64,000 nt of DNA from Lacisediminihabitans sp046156175 (lineage in GTDB: Bacteria > Actinomycetota > Actinomycetes > Actinomycetales > Microbacteriaceae): the NCBI RefSeq assembly GCF_046156175.1, contig NZ_JAYLVL010000004.1:310001-374000 (forward strand). The letters run 5' to 3'. The notes beneath the pieces are model-generated. The model was not told the origin of the DNA, did no database searches, and worked only from the letters and a program-made list of their open reading frames with translations. Within the stretch, counting starts at the first letter, position 1. The number at the start of each line of letters is the position of its first letter. Position numbers and translations under genes: made by a program. This document shows positions 26,526 to 35,760 of this stretch, in pieces.

Positions 26526-27554
26526 TTATTCGGTCTGGACGCTGTCGACATACCGGGTTCCACCGAGCTCTAACGCCTTGATGTCCGCGTCGACCATGAT
26601 CTCTGCGAGACGGGGAGTGAGGATCGTCGGCGTCCAGCCCAGCTGGTCACGCGCCTTCGATGCGTCGCCGATCAGCGAATCGACCTCGGTCGGGCGTATG
26701 TAGCGTTCGTCGAACTTCACGTACTTCTGCCACTCCAGACCGACATGAGCAAAGGAGAGTTCCAGAAAATCCTTCACCGTGTAGGCGGTGTTCGTGGCGA
26801 CGACGAAATCGTCGGGGGTGTCGTGTTGGAGCATTCGCCACATCGCCTCGACATATTCGGGGGCATAGCCCCAATCGCGTACCGAGTCGAGATTGCCCAT
26901 GAACAATTCCGATTGCACACCGGCGGCGATTCGGGCAACGGCCCGGGTGATCTTGCGAGTGACGAAGGTATCGCCGCGGCGAGGCGACTCGTGGTTGAAG
27001 AGGATGCCGTTGGAGGCGAAAAGCCCGTAGGCCTCCCTGTAATTCCTTGTGATCCAGTAGGAGTAGAGCTTCGCCACGCCGTAGGGCGACCTCGGGTAGA
27101 ACGGCGTCTGCTCATCTTGAGGCGGCGGTGTAGCGCCGAACATCTCCGAACTCGAGGCCTGATAGAAGCGCGTAGTCAGGCCGATGGCGCGGATCGCCTC
27201 GAGCAGTCGGATCGTACCGAGCCCGGTGACGTCGCCCGTGTACTCGGGCTCGTCGAAGCTCACCCTCACATGAGACTGGGCAGCGAGGTTGTAGACCTCG
27301 TCTGGCTGGATCTCGCTCAACAGCGTTACAAGTCGCGAGCCATCGGTGAGGTCGGAATAGTGGAGGAACAGGTTGGGGTGCGGAGTGTGGGGATCCTGGT
27401 AGATATGGTCGATGCGATCCGTGTTGAACGTCGAAGACCGGCGAATCAGCCCGTGAACCTCATAACCTTTGGCGAGAAGCAACTCGGCAAGATAGCTGCC
27501 ATCCTGCCCGGTGATGCCGGTGATGATGGCTTTCTTCGCCGTGGCTTCAGTCAT
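26526..27554 (-). CDS. gmd: GDP-mannose 4,6-dehydratase
   Basis: A 342-aa SDR converting GDP-D-mannose to GDP-4-keto-6-deoxy-mannose. It shows ITGITGQDGSYLAELLLAKG, RRSSTFNTDRIDHIYQDPH, AAQSHVRVSFDEPEYT, QASSSEMFG, the catalytic SPYGVAKLYSYW and NHESPRRGDTFVTRKITR, all diagnostic of Gmd. It is the first gene of the minus-strand set gmd, GT4, GMD-like, DUF2142. GDP-mannose would be fed by manA (37219) and manB (52109); no mannose-1-phosphate guanylyltransferase is in the window. Confidence 0.93.
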   Translation of the reverse strand: MTEATAKKAIITGITGQDGSYLAELLLAKGYEVHGLIRRSSTFNTDRIDHIYQDPHTPHPNLFLHYSDLTDGSRLVTLLSEIQPDEVYNLAAQSHVRVSFDEPEYTGDVTGLGTIRLLEAIRAIGLTTRFYQASSSEMFGATPPPQDEQTPFYPRSPYGVAKLYSYWITRNYREAYGLFASNGILFNHESPRRGDTFVTRKITRAVARIAAGVQSELFMGNLDSVRDWGYAPEYVEAMWRMLQHDTPDDFVVATNTAYTVKDFLELSFAHVGLEWQKYVKFDERYIRPTEVDSLIGDASKARDQLGWTPTILTPRLAEIMVDADIKALELGGTRYVDSVQTE

Positions 27555-27655
27555 TCAATTCACTCCGATTTGTACGGTGCGCTGCAATCGGCTCATGCCC
27601 GGCAGCGTCGCTTTGAAACGCCGCAAGCCTAGCGCAGGCGCCCCGCAGCCAAGGT

Positions 27656-28435
27656 TTAGAGCGCGCGCGCCCGCGCATTGACCCGCCCCGCTGCGAACGC
27701 AGAGGCCCACCGCACCGGGCGATGCCAGAGTCCGCTGATCGGTCGAATGACCTTGGGCAAATGGCGCCGTTTCACGGACTCGGATTCCTTACTCGAGCCG
27801 AGCCGGTTGGCCACTGTCAGGGAGTCCGGGTGCCACCGAAATGCTGAGACTGGGGTGCGAGTCCATGCGAATGAGCCGTGCTTCCGCAATTTGAGGAAGG
27901 CATCGAGATCCATGGCGTATTTGAGGCTCGGGTCGAACCCACCGATTTTCTGCAGCGCATCGAGAGTGATCATCGTGCCGGGATGGGGGATGAGATCGGG
28001 GCCCCACGAAAGGAGGACCGTCGCGAGTCTGCCGGCGTTGCTCACCATGATGGTGCGGCCCTCTGGATCGATGTACTCGCACCCGCCGAACGCCAGCACT
28101 GTTCCGGGAGTGCTCTCGATCACGGAGCGGAGGAGCGCGAGACCGCCCGGGCGAATGAGGTCGTCGTCACCGACCCAGGCGTAATACTTCTCGCTCGTGC
28201 GTGCGGCGAGACCGCAGTTGATCGCGGCGGAGATTCCCTCTTTCGGGTCGTCGACAATGACCGCACCCATGGACTCGGCCAATTCCCGCGCCTCCACAGC
28301 CTGCGGGGGCGCGACGACGACCAGTGTCACGCCCAGGTCCGCACGCTGCGCATTCACCGACTCGATGCTGAGTCGCAGCGTGTCGAGACGATCTCCCAGT
28401 GTCGGGAGGACGACGAGAACCTCGGGGGTGGACAT
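27656..28435 (-). CDS. Glycosyltransferase family 2
   Basis: A 259-aa GT-A enzyme with VLVVLPTLGDRLDTLRLSIE at the N-terminus, the donor-site DDPKEGISAAINCGL and the metal motif YAWVGDDDLIRPGG. I chose ATG 28435; the frame stays open to 29317 only because it runs antisense through the fcl gene. It is divergent from fcl, with 117 bp between them. The acceptor is unknown, although the position suggests use of a GDP-6-deoxy sugar. Confidence 0.8.
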   Translation of the reverse strand: MSTPEVLVVLPTLGDRLDTLRLSIESVNAQRADLGVTLVVVAPPQAVEARELAESMGAVIVDDPKEGISAAINCGLAARTSEKYYAWVGDDDLIRPGGLALLRSVIESTPGTVLAFGGCEYIDPEGRTIMVSNAGRLATVLLSWGPDLIPHPGTMITLDALQKIGGFDPSLKYAMDLDAFLKLRKHGSFAWTRTPVSAFRWHPDSLTVANRLGSSKESESVKRRHLPKVIRPISGLWHRPVRWASAFAAGRVNARARAL

Positions 28436-28552
28436 CGTTCTCGCTTTCTGGATTGCTACGATTCGTAGGACCTCTGGAGCGTTGCCACAGGGAATGAATG
28501 TCAGCCGTCGAGGGTTGAACCGGGCGCGACGCGCCCCACAACTATAACGAGA

Positions 28553-29524
28553 ATGCACATCGGAGAACCGTTGGAACCGCTTGACAGGAGCACCAGAATC
28601 TATGTTGCGGGCCATCGCGGGCTCGTTGGCTCCGCACTGTGGCGGCATCTCAGCGACGAGGGATTTTCGAACCTCATCGGCGCGACATCCTCCGAGCTCG
28701 ACTTGCGAGATCGCGATCGTGTCTTCGACTTCTTTCGGCTGAACAAGCCCGATGTGGTGATCGACGCGGCTGCTCGAGTCGGCGGTATCCATGCGAACGA
28801 CACGTTCTCGGCGGATTTCCTCAGCGAGAACCTGCAGATCCAGGTCAATGTGATGGACGCAGCCAACGAGGTCGATGTCGATCGGCTGCTGTTTCTCGGC
28901 TCGTCCTGCATATATCCGAAGTTCGCTGACCAGCCGATCAAGGAATCCTCGCTCCTTACGGGAATCCTCGAACCGACCAACGATGCCTACGCGATAGCGA
29001 AGATCGCGGGAATCATGCAGGTGCAGGCGTATCGCAAGCAATATGGTCGGCACTGGATCTCGGCGATGCCGACGAACCTCTACGGCCCCGGCGACAATTT
29101 CCATCCAGAGAATTCCCACGTTCTCCCTGCTCTCATGCGACGCATTCATGAGGCCAAGGAGCAACGTGCCCCAGAGGTGGTGATCTGGGGATCGGGTACG
29201 CCGCGACGCGAATTCCTCTACGTCGACGACCTCGCGAAGGCTTCGCTCTTCCTTCTGGAAAACTACGACGATGCTCGAACAATCAATGTCGGTGTCGGCC
29301 AGGACCTGCCGATACACGATCTTGCTGCCCTGATCGCCGCAACCGTCGGCTATACGGGCACGCTCTGCCAGGATGTCACCAAGCCCGACGGTACGCCGCG
29401 CAAGCTACTGGACGTGAGTCGCCTGAATGACCTCGGCTGGACGGCGACGACCGATCTCCACGAAGGCATCACGAACACCTACGAGTGGTACCTGACACAC
29501 CTCGACAGCTTGCGAAAGAAGTAG
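28553..29524 (+). CDS. fcl: GDP-L-fucose synthase
   Basis: A 323-aa epimerase/reductase (WcaG) that converts GDP-4-keto-6-deoxy-mannose to GDP-L-fucose with NADPH. It has YVAGHRGLVGSALWRHL, the Ser/Cys of GSSCIYPKFADQPI, Tyr/Lys in AYAIAKIAGI, and NLYGPGDNFHPENSHVLPAL, all hallmark blocks. It is longer than most relatives at the N-terminus by about 15 residues; the ATG at 28553 has no clear ribosome site and a TATAAC hexamer 4 nt upstream. Its partner Gmd lies at 26526 on the other strand. Confidence 0.92.
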   Translation: MHIGEPLEPLDRSTRIYVAGHRGLVGSALWRHLSDEGFSNLIGATSSELDLRDRDRVFDFFRLNKPDVVIDAAARVGGIHANDTFSADFLSENLQIQVNVMDAANEVDVDRLLFLGSSCIYPKFADQPIKESSLLTGILEPTNDAYAIAKIAGIMQVQAYRKQYGRHWISAMPTNLYGPGDNFHPENSHVLPALMRRIHEAKEQRAPEVVIWGSGTPRREFLYVDDLAKASLFLLENYDDARTINVGVGQDLPIHDLAALIAATVGYTGTLCQDVTKPDGTPRKLLDVSRLNDLGWTATTDLHEGITNTYEWYLTHLDSLRKK

Positions 29525-29541
29525 CGCCAGACCCTCGTTGG

Positions 29542-29547
29542 TACTAT
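29542..29547 (+). promoter_or_regulatory. Candidate leaderless -10 element (TACTAT)
   Basis: TACTAT ends 6 nt before the ATG at 29554 and no Shine-Dalgarno sequence is present. This supports 29554 over the longer in-frame start at 29485, which overlaps fcl. Confidence 0.45.
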
Positions 29548-29553
29548 CTCCGT

Positions 29554-30294
29554 ATGGTCAGCCCCCTTGAAAAGACGCTCGTGGTGATGCCAGCGTTCAA
29601 TGAGGAAGAGTCGGTCAGGGCGGTAGTGCTCGAAGTCTTCGAGAAGCTGCCCGGAATCACGTGCCTTGTGGTCAATGACGGCTCTTGGGATTCAACGTCT
29701 GCCGAAGCCCGCGCGGCCGGCGCGCTGGTTGCCGAGCTGCCATTCAACCTGGGGGTCGGGGGAGCAATGCGCGTGGGGTTTCGCTACGCGCTCGAGCACG
29801 GTTTCGAGAACGTCGTCCAAGTGGATGCCGATGGTCAACACGATCCTGCGGGTGTCCTCGCGCTGCTGTCGCGTCTCGAGACGGCGGATCTCGTTCTCGG
29901 TGCACGATTTGCCGGCGAGGGGGACTACGCGGTGAAGGGCCCTCGGCGCTGGGCGATGCTGATGCTGTCGCGGTTTCTCAGCCGCACCGCGCATACGAAG
30001 CTCACCGATACGACTTCGGGGTTCCGCTTGAGCGGGCCTCGGGCAGTGCGGCTTTTCGCCGAGCACTACCCTGCCGAGTACCTCGGTGACACCATAGAGT
30101 CCCTGGTCATCGCTGCGCGGGCCAAGTGCGTGATTGCCCAGGTGCCGGTAGCGATGCGTGTTCGATCCGGTGGTCGCCCGTCGCATCATCCCGTGAAGGC
30201 TGCGGTGTACCTTGCTCGCGCTGTTCTCGCCTTGTTCTTCGCGCTCCTGCGGCCGCCGGTACTTCTCAAGGATTCGGTAGGGACGGTGTCATGA
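29554..30294 (+). CDS. Family 2 polyprenyl-phosphate glycosyltransferase (DPM1-like)
   Basis: A 246-aa soluble GT-A enzyme of the dolichol-phosphate-mannose synthase type. Signatures are VVMPAFNEEESVRAVVLEVF, VVNDGSWDSTSA, NLGVGGAMRVGFRYALE and VQVDADGQHDP, with DTTSGFRLSGPRAVRLF in the C-terminal half. These enzymes load a sugar onto undecaprenyl or decaprenyl phosphate for use outside the membrane. It overlaps the DUF2304 gene by 4 bp, a pairing often seen for this family. Confidence 0.85.
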   Translation: MVSPLEKTLVVMPAFNEEESVRAVVLEVFEKLPGITCLVVNDGSWDSTSAEARAAGALVAELPFNLGVGGAMRVGFRYALEHGFENVVQVDADGQHDPAGVLALLSRLETADLVLGARFAGEGDYAVKGPRRWAMLMLSRFLSRTAHTKLTDTTSGFRLSGPRAVRLFAEHYPAEYLGDTIESLVIAARAKCVIAQVPVAMRVRSGGRPSHHPVKAAVYLARAVLALFFALLRPPVLLKDSVGTVS

Positions 30295-30686
30295 CCGTCG
30301 CGTCTTACATCTTCGGGGTGCTCTCGGCAGTGCTCACACTCATTGTGGTGATCGAGATGCTGCGACGTCGTCGACTGCGGGAGCGTCACGCCATCTGGTG
30401 GCTGATCGCCGGCACTCTCGCACTGGTTATCGGGATATTCCCTACAACCCTGGTGTGGGCCGCGCGCCTGGTCGGAGTCGCTATTCCCCTGAACTTGGTG
30501 TTCTTCGTCAGTGTCGCGGTGCTCTTTCTCGTCTGCATCCAACACAGCGCGGAACTCACCGTTCTCGAGGCGAAGACTCGGACTCTTGCTGAGACGAGCG
30601 CGCTACTGGAGATGCGAGTCGGCGTACTCGAGGAACGGATTCGCGAAACGGAGAATGGGCCATCGACGGGGCGTGACCAGCACTAG
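30291..30686 (+). CDS. DUF2304 small membrane protein
   Basis: A 131-aa protein with three hydrophobic helices (about residues 1-20, 35-55, 65-85) and a C-terminal coiled-coil-like tail rich in Leu and Glu (LAETSALLEMRVGVLEERIR). It matches the DUF2304 pattern, including RRRLRERHAIWWL between helices 1 and 2. It is translationally coupled (ATGA) to the DPM1-like glycosyltransferase and may anchor it to the membrane (inference). The frame is open upstream to 30126 but that segment overlaps the glycosyltransferase. Confidence 0.8.
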   Translation: MTVASYIFGVLSAVLTLIVVIEMLRRRRLRERHAIWWLIAGTLALVIGIFPTTLVWAARLVGVAIPLNLVFFVSVAVLFLVCIQHSAELTVLEAKTRTLAETSALLEMRVGVLEERIRETENGPSTGRDQH

Positions 30687-30689
30687 TCG

Positions 30690-31955
30690 CTAAGCCCGTT
30701 CATCCCGTCGCTCGCGGAGCCCTTCGAAGGCGAGGAACGCGCCGTGAATGATCAGACCGACGCTCGGGCCGACCAAGAGTGCGGTGATCGTGCGGCTTGC
30801 GAAATCGAGCGGCAAGACGAGAGCCACGATCGTTGCGAGCGCTGCGGCTACCCAGCCGACGCTGTAAATGAGGTGGTTTGCGCGCGCCAGGACTGCGGGC
30901 GCCGTGATGCACAGTGCGGCGACGAGTACGGACGATCCGACGAGAATCGCGAAGAAGGGTCCGTCCGGCTGCAGCTTGTCGGGGAACAGGAAGTGATAGA
31001 CGGCCGGGCCCAGCAACCAGCCCGCGGCGGCGAGCAACGCCCCGGCCGCCATTGCAAGACCGAGGATGCCAACGAAATGGCGCCAGAAATGTAACGCGTT
31101 GTCTCGAAAATGCACAATGAGGTAACTCTGGAGTGACATTGCTATGACTATGAGCGGAGCGCGAGTGAGGGTGATTGCGACGATGAACATCCCGAGAACG
31201 CCCCGCGATTCCGTGCCGGAAGTGAGACCGAGGAGAAGCGGGAACCCGCTGACCATCACCGCGGTGGCGGATGCCGCAACGACGGTACGAGCGACGTTCC
31301 AGCTGAGCGCCCGGTAGCCAACATCGAGCTGTGAACGACCGACTATCGAGCCGCGGATGATCGGCCAGAGCACGAGAAGTGTCACCGGAAATGGCGCTGC
31401 CACTGCCCAGGCGAGTGCGACGATATCGCGCGTCAGGGTCAGGGTGATCGACAGACAGATGAGCCGGAGTAGCGCGTCGACCGAGATCATCAGAGCGAGG
31501 GGCACCCACGCCGTCACCCCGTACAGCGAGCCCGCAAGCACCGCTACCATCACATAGCTCGCGGCTCCGACTGCGAGCGGCCACACGAGGTTCCAGCCTT
31601 CGGTAGGGAAGACGGATCGTGCCCAGAGGGGAGCAGTGGCTGCGACAGTGACAAAAACGAGAATCCCCGCGATGATCCCAAACCGTCGAGCCCGGGAAGC
31701 GCGGGGCGATGAGCCCGGCGCGGCTTGGAGTGTTGCTCGGGTGACCTCCTGCTGGATGCCTCCTAGTGCGCCCACCACGAGATAGATGGACGACCAGAAC
31801 ACCGCGAAGATGGCGTATTCGGCGAGGCCGATCCGATTCGGTACGAGGATGGTAACGGCGTAGGACGCGACCCCAGCGATTGCCGTCGCGATAAGGATGA
31901 TGGCGAATCCGGAGAGTCGCCGAGTCCGCTGACCCGCGGGCCTCACCTTTGTCAC
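30690..31955 (-). CDS. Wzx-like polysaccharide flippase
   Basis: A 421-aa membrane protein with about twelve hydrophobic segments and the general pattern of MATE/MVF-type polysaccharide transporters, for example GLAEYAIFAVFWSSIYLVVG near the N-terminus and a charged C-terminus. It would flip lipid-linked repeat units. It starts at GTG 31955; the nearby ATG at 31963 is followed by an early stop. It is convergent with the DUF2304 gene (3 bp apart). It is the only flippase-like candidate in the window. Confidence 0.7.
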   Translation of the reverse strand: MTKVRPAGQRTRRLSGFAIILIATAIAGVASYAVTILVPNRIGLAEYAIFAVFWSSIYLVVGALGGIQQEVTRATLQAAPGSSPRASRARRFGIIAGILVFVTVAATAPLWARSVFPTEGWNLVWPLAVGAASYVMVAVLAGSLYGVTAWVPLALMISVDALLRLICLSITLTLTRDIVALAWAVAAPFPVTLLVLWPIIRGSIVGRSQLDVGYRALSWNVARTVVAASATAVMVSGFPLLLGLTSGTESRGVLGMFIVAITLTRAPLIVIAMSLQSYLIVHFRDNALHFWRHFVGILGLAMAAGALLAAAGWLLGPAVYHFLFPDKLQPDGPFFAILVGSSVLVAALCITAPAVLARANHLIYSVGWVAAALATIVALVLPLDFASRTITALLVGPSVGLIIHGAFLAFEGLRERRDERA

Positions 31956-32002
31956 GTCAGCATTCTAACGAGACGGGTACGGCAACCCCTCTGGAGGGGA
32001 AT

Positions 32003-33004
32003 TCAGAGCCCGTGCGGCTGCAGCAGGTCCCGCACCATGTCAAGTCTTCCCTGACTGGCGAACCTCGAGTACCGCCCTCGACCATGCGCCGCGAGAATCG
32101 GTGCAACGCGGCGAAGTCGGGCGGGGGGAAGTGCCTGCCGTTCACTCTCGAATGTCGCCTTGTCGCGGGCTAGCCCGCGGACTTCCAGCGGCACGAGGGA
32201 CCCGCGCGATTCGAGACGTTCGGCGAACTGCGCGAACTGGGCCGAGAGACGTTCATTGCGATCTCCGCGCGGCTCCAGGACGCGATGCACCTTGCGTCTG
32301 AGGGTCGGGTAGACGACACCGATCACATTCGAGCCATGCTGGCGATAGTCGACGAGTGGTTCATCGACGATATCGAGCCGCCCGGTTGCCGCGGCGATGA
32401 TGGCGAGCCACTCGTCATGCACCCAACGCGAGGGGAACGGCACGGCTACCGCCAGGAGTCGGCGTCGAAACATCATGGTCGCACCGGTGGCGAGATTTCG
32501 TTTGATGAAAAGAGAGAGTGCGTCGGTATCGTGAATTCTCTGCCGATCCGCTTCGCTTATTTCGAGCACCTCGAAGAGGGTGCGACCGAGGCTGGCTCCT
32601 GAGCCGTCCACCAGCCGTGCATTGCTGAATACGAGGTCGAGATCGGGACGCGAATCGAACTCCTGTACGGCTCGCGCGAGGCGATCCGGTCGCCAGACGT
32701 CGTCTTGGTCGCACAAAGCGATCAGATCGCCCGATGTCGCGAGAATGGCTGTCTCGAAGTTTCGTGAAACTCCCAGCGGCTCCGGATTGCGAAGGATGAC
32801 AGTCTCAAGGGCTGGCTGGCCGGGGGCCTCGGCGTACTGCGCGAGAACGGCCTGAGCCAGCGCAACAGTATCGTCGGTAGAGGCATCGTCGGAAATAACG
32901 ATCTGCCGCGGCGGGGTCGTCTGTTGGAGGATGCTGCGTAGCTGGTGCTCGATGAATCGACCACCGTTGTGTGTGCATAGTGCGACGGAGACCGAGGAGC
33001 TCAT
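32003..33004 (-). CDS. Glycosyltransferase family 2 (rhamnosyltransferase-like)
   Basis: A 333-aa GT-A enzyme with VSVALCTHNGGRFIEHQLRS, VISDDASTDDTVALAQ, ALCDQDDVWRPDRLARA and SRWVHDEWLAIIAAA, the pattern of RgpB/WfgE-type rhamnosyltransferases. I chose ATG 33004, which has GAGAGG 8 nt upstream; the longer frame to 33451 overlaps the next gene. It is the last gene of the minus-strand run that begins at 35729. Confidence 0.82.
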   Translation of the reverse strand: MSSSVSVALCTHNGGRFIEHQLRSILQQTTPPRQIVISDDASTDDTVALAQAVLAQYAEAPGQPALETVILRNPEPLGVSRNFETAILATSGDLIALCDQDDVWRPDRLARAVQEFDSRPDLDLVFSNARLVDGSGASLGRTLFEVLEISEADRQRIHDTDALSLFIKRNLATGATMMFRRRLLAVAVPFPSRWVHDEWLAIIAAATGRLDIVDEPLVDYRQHGSNVIGVVYPTLRRKVHRVLEPRGDRNERLSAQFAQFAERLESRGSLVPLEVRGLARDKATFESERQALPPARLRRVAPILAAHGRGRYSRFASQGRLDMVRDLLQPHGL

Positions 33005-33096
33005 GTGGATACCTCTCGCAAACGTCCGAATGCGCCACGTAAGTCGCCCCAGCGCAATCCCACAGTATTCCACTGCCGACTGTGGGGCACGGCGCC

Positions 33097-34386
33097 CTAA
33101 GGGCTTGGGACCCACGTGCGGGTAGCCGCGAACGCTTTCCGCCAGCTCAGCTCCCGCGAAGCCTTCACCGAGCACACCACGAACGTCAACCAGCCGAACT
33201 CCACCAGTAGCGAACTCTCGGCAAGGCCGGTCACCAGCAGCACGACGAGTACCAGCGCCGGCCAGGCGTAGACGAAGCTGCGCTGGCGGGAGGCGAGGAG
33301 CCAGGAGCGGATGAAGGCCAGTCCGACCATGAAGACGAATGCGAAGAGGCCAATCAGGCCGACCTGGAACCAGACGTCGAGGTAGGCATTGAGGCCCGAT
33401 GGCTGCAGCCCATCGCGGATGTAGGTGAAGGGGGGGATGCCCTCCCACCACTGGCCGGCCCAGCCCCAGCCCTCGAGTTCGTGGGTGGGGATCAACAAAC
33501 GGATCGGGCGCCAGATCGCAAGTCGCTGGTTCAGCTCGTTGCTGGCGCTGAGGGCATTGATGATCGGCGTGCGGACGGCCCAGGCGATCGCACCCACAGT
33601 GATCGTCGATCCCAGGAGCACGAACTGCCAGATGCGCTTGCGCTCTGGTGACACTCGGCGAAGGCCGTAGAGGGCGAGGGTGGCGAGCATCACCACCACC
33701 AGGGTGCCGAAGGCGATCGGAGACCGGGCGAACAACAGGGTGAGCCCACCGAGCACGAGCGAGCCGATCGCGAGGTTGCGGGGAACCGACCGGGTGCGCA
33801 ATTCCGTACCGAAGGTCACGATCGCCACGAGCGTGACGATGCCGAGCTGGTTGCGGGTTCCGAAGATGCCCTGGATCGGCCCGAGAACATCGAGGTTGCC
33901 GGCGATCGCGAGGAAATGGATGGGGCTGTCGATGAGCACGCCGGAGAAGATCTCCAGCACAAGAGAGAGCAGCAGGGCTCCGCGCAGCACGTTGCCGAAG
34001 GCCCGGGCGATCTGGATCGTGTCACGGATGAGCGCGACATAGATGCCGAGCATCGTCACCGACAGCAGGTAGATCGCGCTGCCTGCGGTCGCCCAGTTGT
34101 ATTGGCTCCAGAGGACCGAAATCGTCGCCCAGCCGACGAAGACGAGGAGGGATATCGGCAGAAGGCCGTGCCACTCGATCTCCTCGCGCTGGGCGAGCAG
34201 TGACAACGATGCGAGCACGACGAGGCCGCCGAGGATGGCGAGAGCACCTGCCCACCCCATCAGCTCGTGCAGCAGGAGCGTTGCGAGTTGCGACCCGATG
34301 ATGACCTGCGTGAGCGCCGCCGAGAAACGGGGCGCTCCGAGAAAGCTCTTGGCCAGTTCGAATGCCGGATGTCTCGGCCCGGCCAT
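33097..34386 (-). CDS. O-antigen ligase/polymerase family membrane protein (copy A)
   Basis: A 429-aa membrane protein with about eleven hydrophobic helices and the large periplasmic loop of the Wzy_C/WaaL fold. The FGTRNQLGIVTLVA helix is characteristic, and LEGWGWAGQWWEG lies in the loop. The loop reads LQPSGLNAYLDVWFQVGLIG, so the His residues found in most members (H-x-H-[ND]) are replaced. I chose ATG 34386, 2 bp after the stop of the paralogue. It may polymerise or attach glycans, but the missing His raises doubt about activity. Confidence 0.75.
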   Translation of the reverse strand: MAGPRHPAFELAKSFLGAPRFSAALTQVIIGSQLATLLLHELMGWAGALAILGGLVVLASLSLLAQREEIEWHGLLPISLLVFVGWATISVLWSQYNWATAGSAIYLLSVTMLGIYVALIRDTIQIARAFGNVLRGALLLSLVLEIFSGVLIDSPIHFLAIAGNLDVLGPIQGIFGTRNQLGIVTLVAIVTFGTELRTRSVPRNLAIGSLVLGGLTLLFARSPIAFGTLVVVMLATLALYGLRRVSPERKRIWQFVLLGSTITVGAIAWAVRTPIINALSASNELNQRLAIWRPIRLLIPTHELEGWGWAGQWWEGIPPFTYIRDGLQPSGLNAYLDVWFQVGLIGLFAFVFMVGLAFIRSWLLASRQRSFVYAWPALVLVVLLVTGLAESSLLVEFGWLTFVVCSVKASRELSWRKAFAATRTWVPSP

Positions 34387-34388
34387 GC

Positions 34389-35729
34389 TCACGGTCTGCT
34401 CCGCAGGGTGGCGGGGGAGAGCTGCGGGGATACCGGCTCGAGGCCGAGAGGACTGGTCTTGGTCTTGACCGCCCAGATCACGAGCAGCATCAGTCCACCC
34501 TCGAGCAGAATGCGGCTCTCTGCGATGCTCTGCACCAACTGCGCGGTCAGGATGAGAAGGGGGAGAAGCGAGAGCCAGAGGTGGGAGCCGGGGTCGCGAG
34601 GTGACGTGACAACCGGGTCGATGGCGATCAGCCAGGAGCGCACGACGGTCGCGAGCACGAGCGCGCCGCAGACGACAAGGCCGATGACACCGAGCTGCAG
34701 CCAGACATCGAGCCAGGCGTCGTGGGCGTGGGGTGGTTGAACGCCCCCCGCCTTCTTCAGGGTGTCGAATGGCGCGATCCAGACGATCCAGTAGCCGAGC
34801 CATCCCCACCCCGCACCCGGGCGCTGCTGGGCAAGGGCGATGACCTCGTGCCAGATGGTGAAGCGGCCGGTGAAGTCGGAACTCTTGCCGAGCAGCTCGA
34901 GGATGCGACTCTGCGCGACATCCGCCAGCACCGCGAGGCCCGCGGCGACGATGACTATTCCGCCGTAGGCATAGGCCCGTCGGCGGGGAGTACCGGCTCG
35001 CCGCACGATCAGCGCGGCAAGCGCCACGACGACCACGGCAGCCAGTGCGACGAAGATGGTGGCGGATCGGGTGAGCACGATCGTGAGAATGGCGACGGCC
35101 AGCCAGAACCAGCCCCATCCGCGTTTCACGGACTTCGAGGCGAGCTGGATCGCGAACACGACGAGCCCGAGCAGGGCGGCCATGGCGAGGAGGCTCGAGT
35201 TGCCCACGATGCCCTGAATCTTGCCGAGATCGAAGAGCAGGTCCCGCGACCAGTACAGCAACTTGGCCGGGTTGCTTTCGGGCGTCACCCACACCGGGTA
35301 GATCGGATGCCGGATGATCGCCGAGACGATGAATTCGAAGAGGAACGAGAGCCCGAGCACCAACCGGAAGACCCAGCCGAGCACGATGAGAAGCTCCGGC
35401 CAGGTCACGGTCACCGCGATCGAGACGGCCGAGGCGGTGGTCAGCAGCAGCACGACGGCGCCGAGGGCCGTGAATCCGGGGTAGAACGACCAGGCGATGG
35501 AGAGAAAAGCCAGGGCGATGAAGGCGAGCAGCGGATAGGGCAGTGATCCGAGACGGAAGCGGGCTCGATTGTGCACCAACACCACGATCGAGATCACGGC
35601 GATGACCACCACGAAGACGCCGTAGCCGTACCAGCTGAAGGAGTTTCTCCAGAAGTCGCCGGCTATTCCGGTGAACAACACGAAGGTCGCGAATCCCAGG
35701 CGGAACCCGCGGCTGTCGAGTGTGTTCAT
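34389..35729 (-). CDS. O-antigen ligase/polymerase family membrane protein (copy B)
   Basis: A 446-aa paralogue of the preceding gene, with about eleven helices. It has IQGIVGNSSLLAMAALLGLV and PGAGWGWLGYWIVW, and the loop motif VQPPHAHDAWLDVWLQLG retains the His residues. The start is ATG 35729; the open frame to 37592 is a run through the antisense of the acyl-CoA dehydrogenase and manA and is not coding. With copy A it probably forms a pair in which one acts as polymerase and the other as ligase (inference). Confidence 0.78.
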   Translation of the reverse strand: MNTLDSRGFRLGFATFVLFTGIAGDFWRNSFSWYGYGVFVVVIAVISIVVLVHNRARFRLGSLPYPLLAFIALAFLSIAWSFYPGFTALGAVVLLLTTASAVSIAVTVTWPELLIVLGWVFRLVLGLSFLFEFIVSAIIRHPIYPVWVTPESNPAKLLYWSRDLLFDLGKIQGIVGNSSLLAMAALLGLVVFAIQLASKSVKRGWGWFWLAVAILTIVLTRSATIFVALAAVVVVALAALIVRRAGTPRRRAYAYGGIVIVAAGLAVLADVAQSRILELLGKSSDFTGRFTIWHEVIALAQQRPGAGWGWLGYWIVWIAPFDTLKKAGGVQPPHAHDAWLDVWLQLGVIGLVVCGALVLATVVRSWLIAIDPVVTSPRDPGSHLWLSLLPLLILTAQLVQSIAESRILLEGGLMLLVIWAVKTKTSPLGLEPVSPQLSPATLRSRP

Positions 35730-35760
35730 AGAGAACAGGGTATGCGGTGCGGGGAACCGC

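Noticed and set aside
27656..29317. 553-codon minus-strand frame
   Set aside because: The part upstream of 28435 is antisense to fcl and shows no protein features; only the GT2 portion is real.
33097..35292. 731-codon minus-strand frame
   Set aside because: The N-terminal 300 residues overlap copy B of the ligase in another frame and are rich in Arg and Pro; the real start is ATG 34386.
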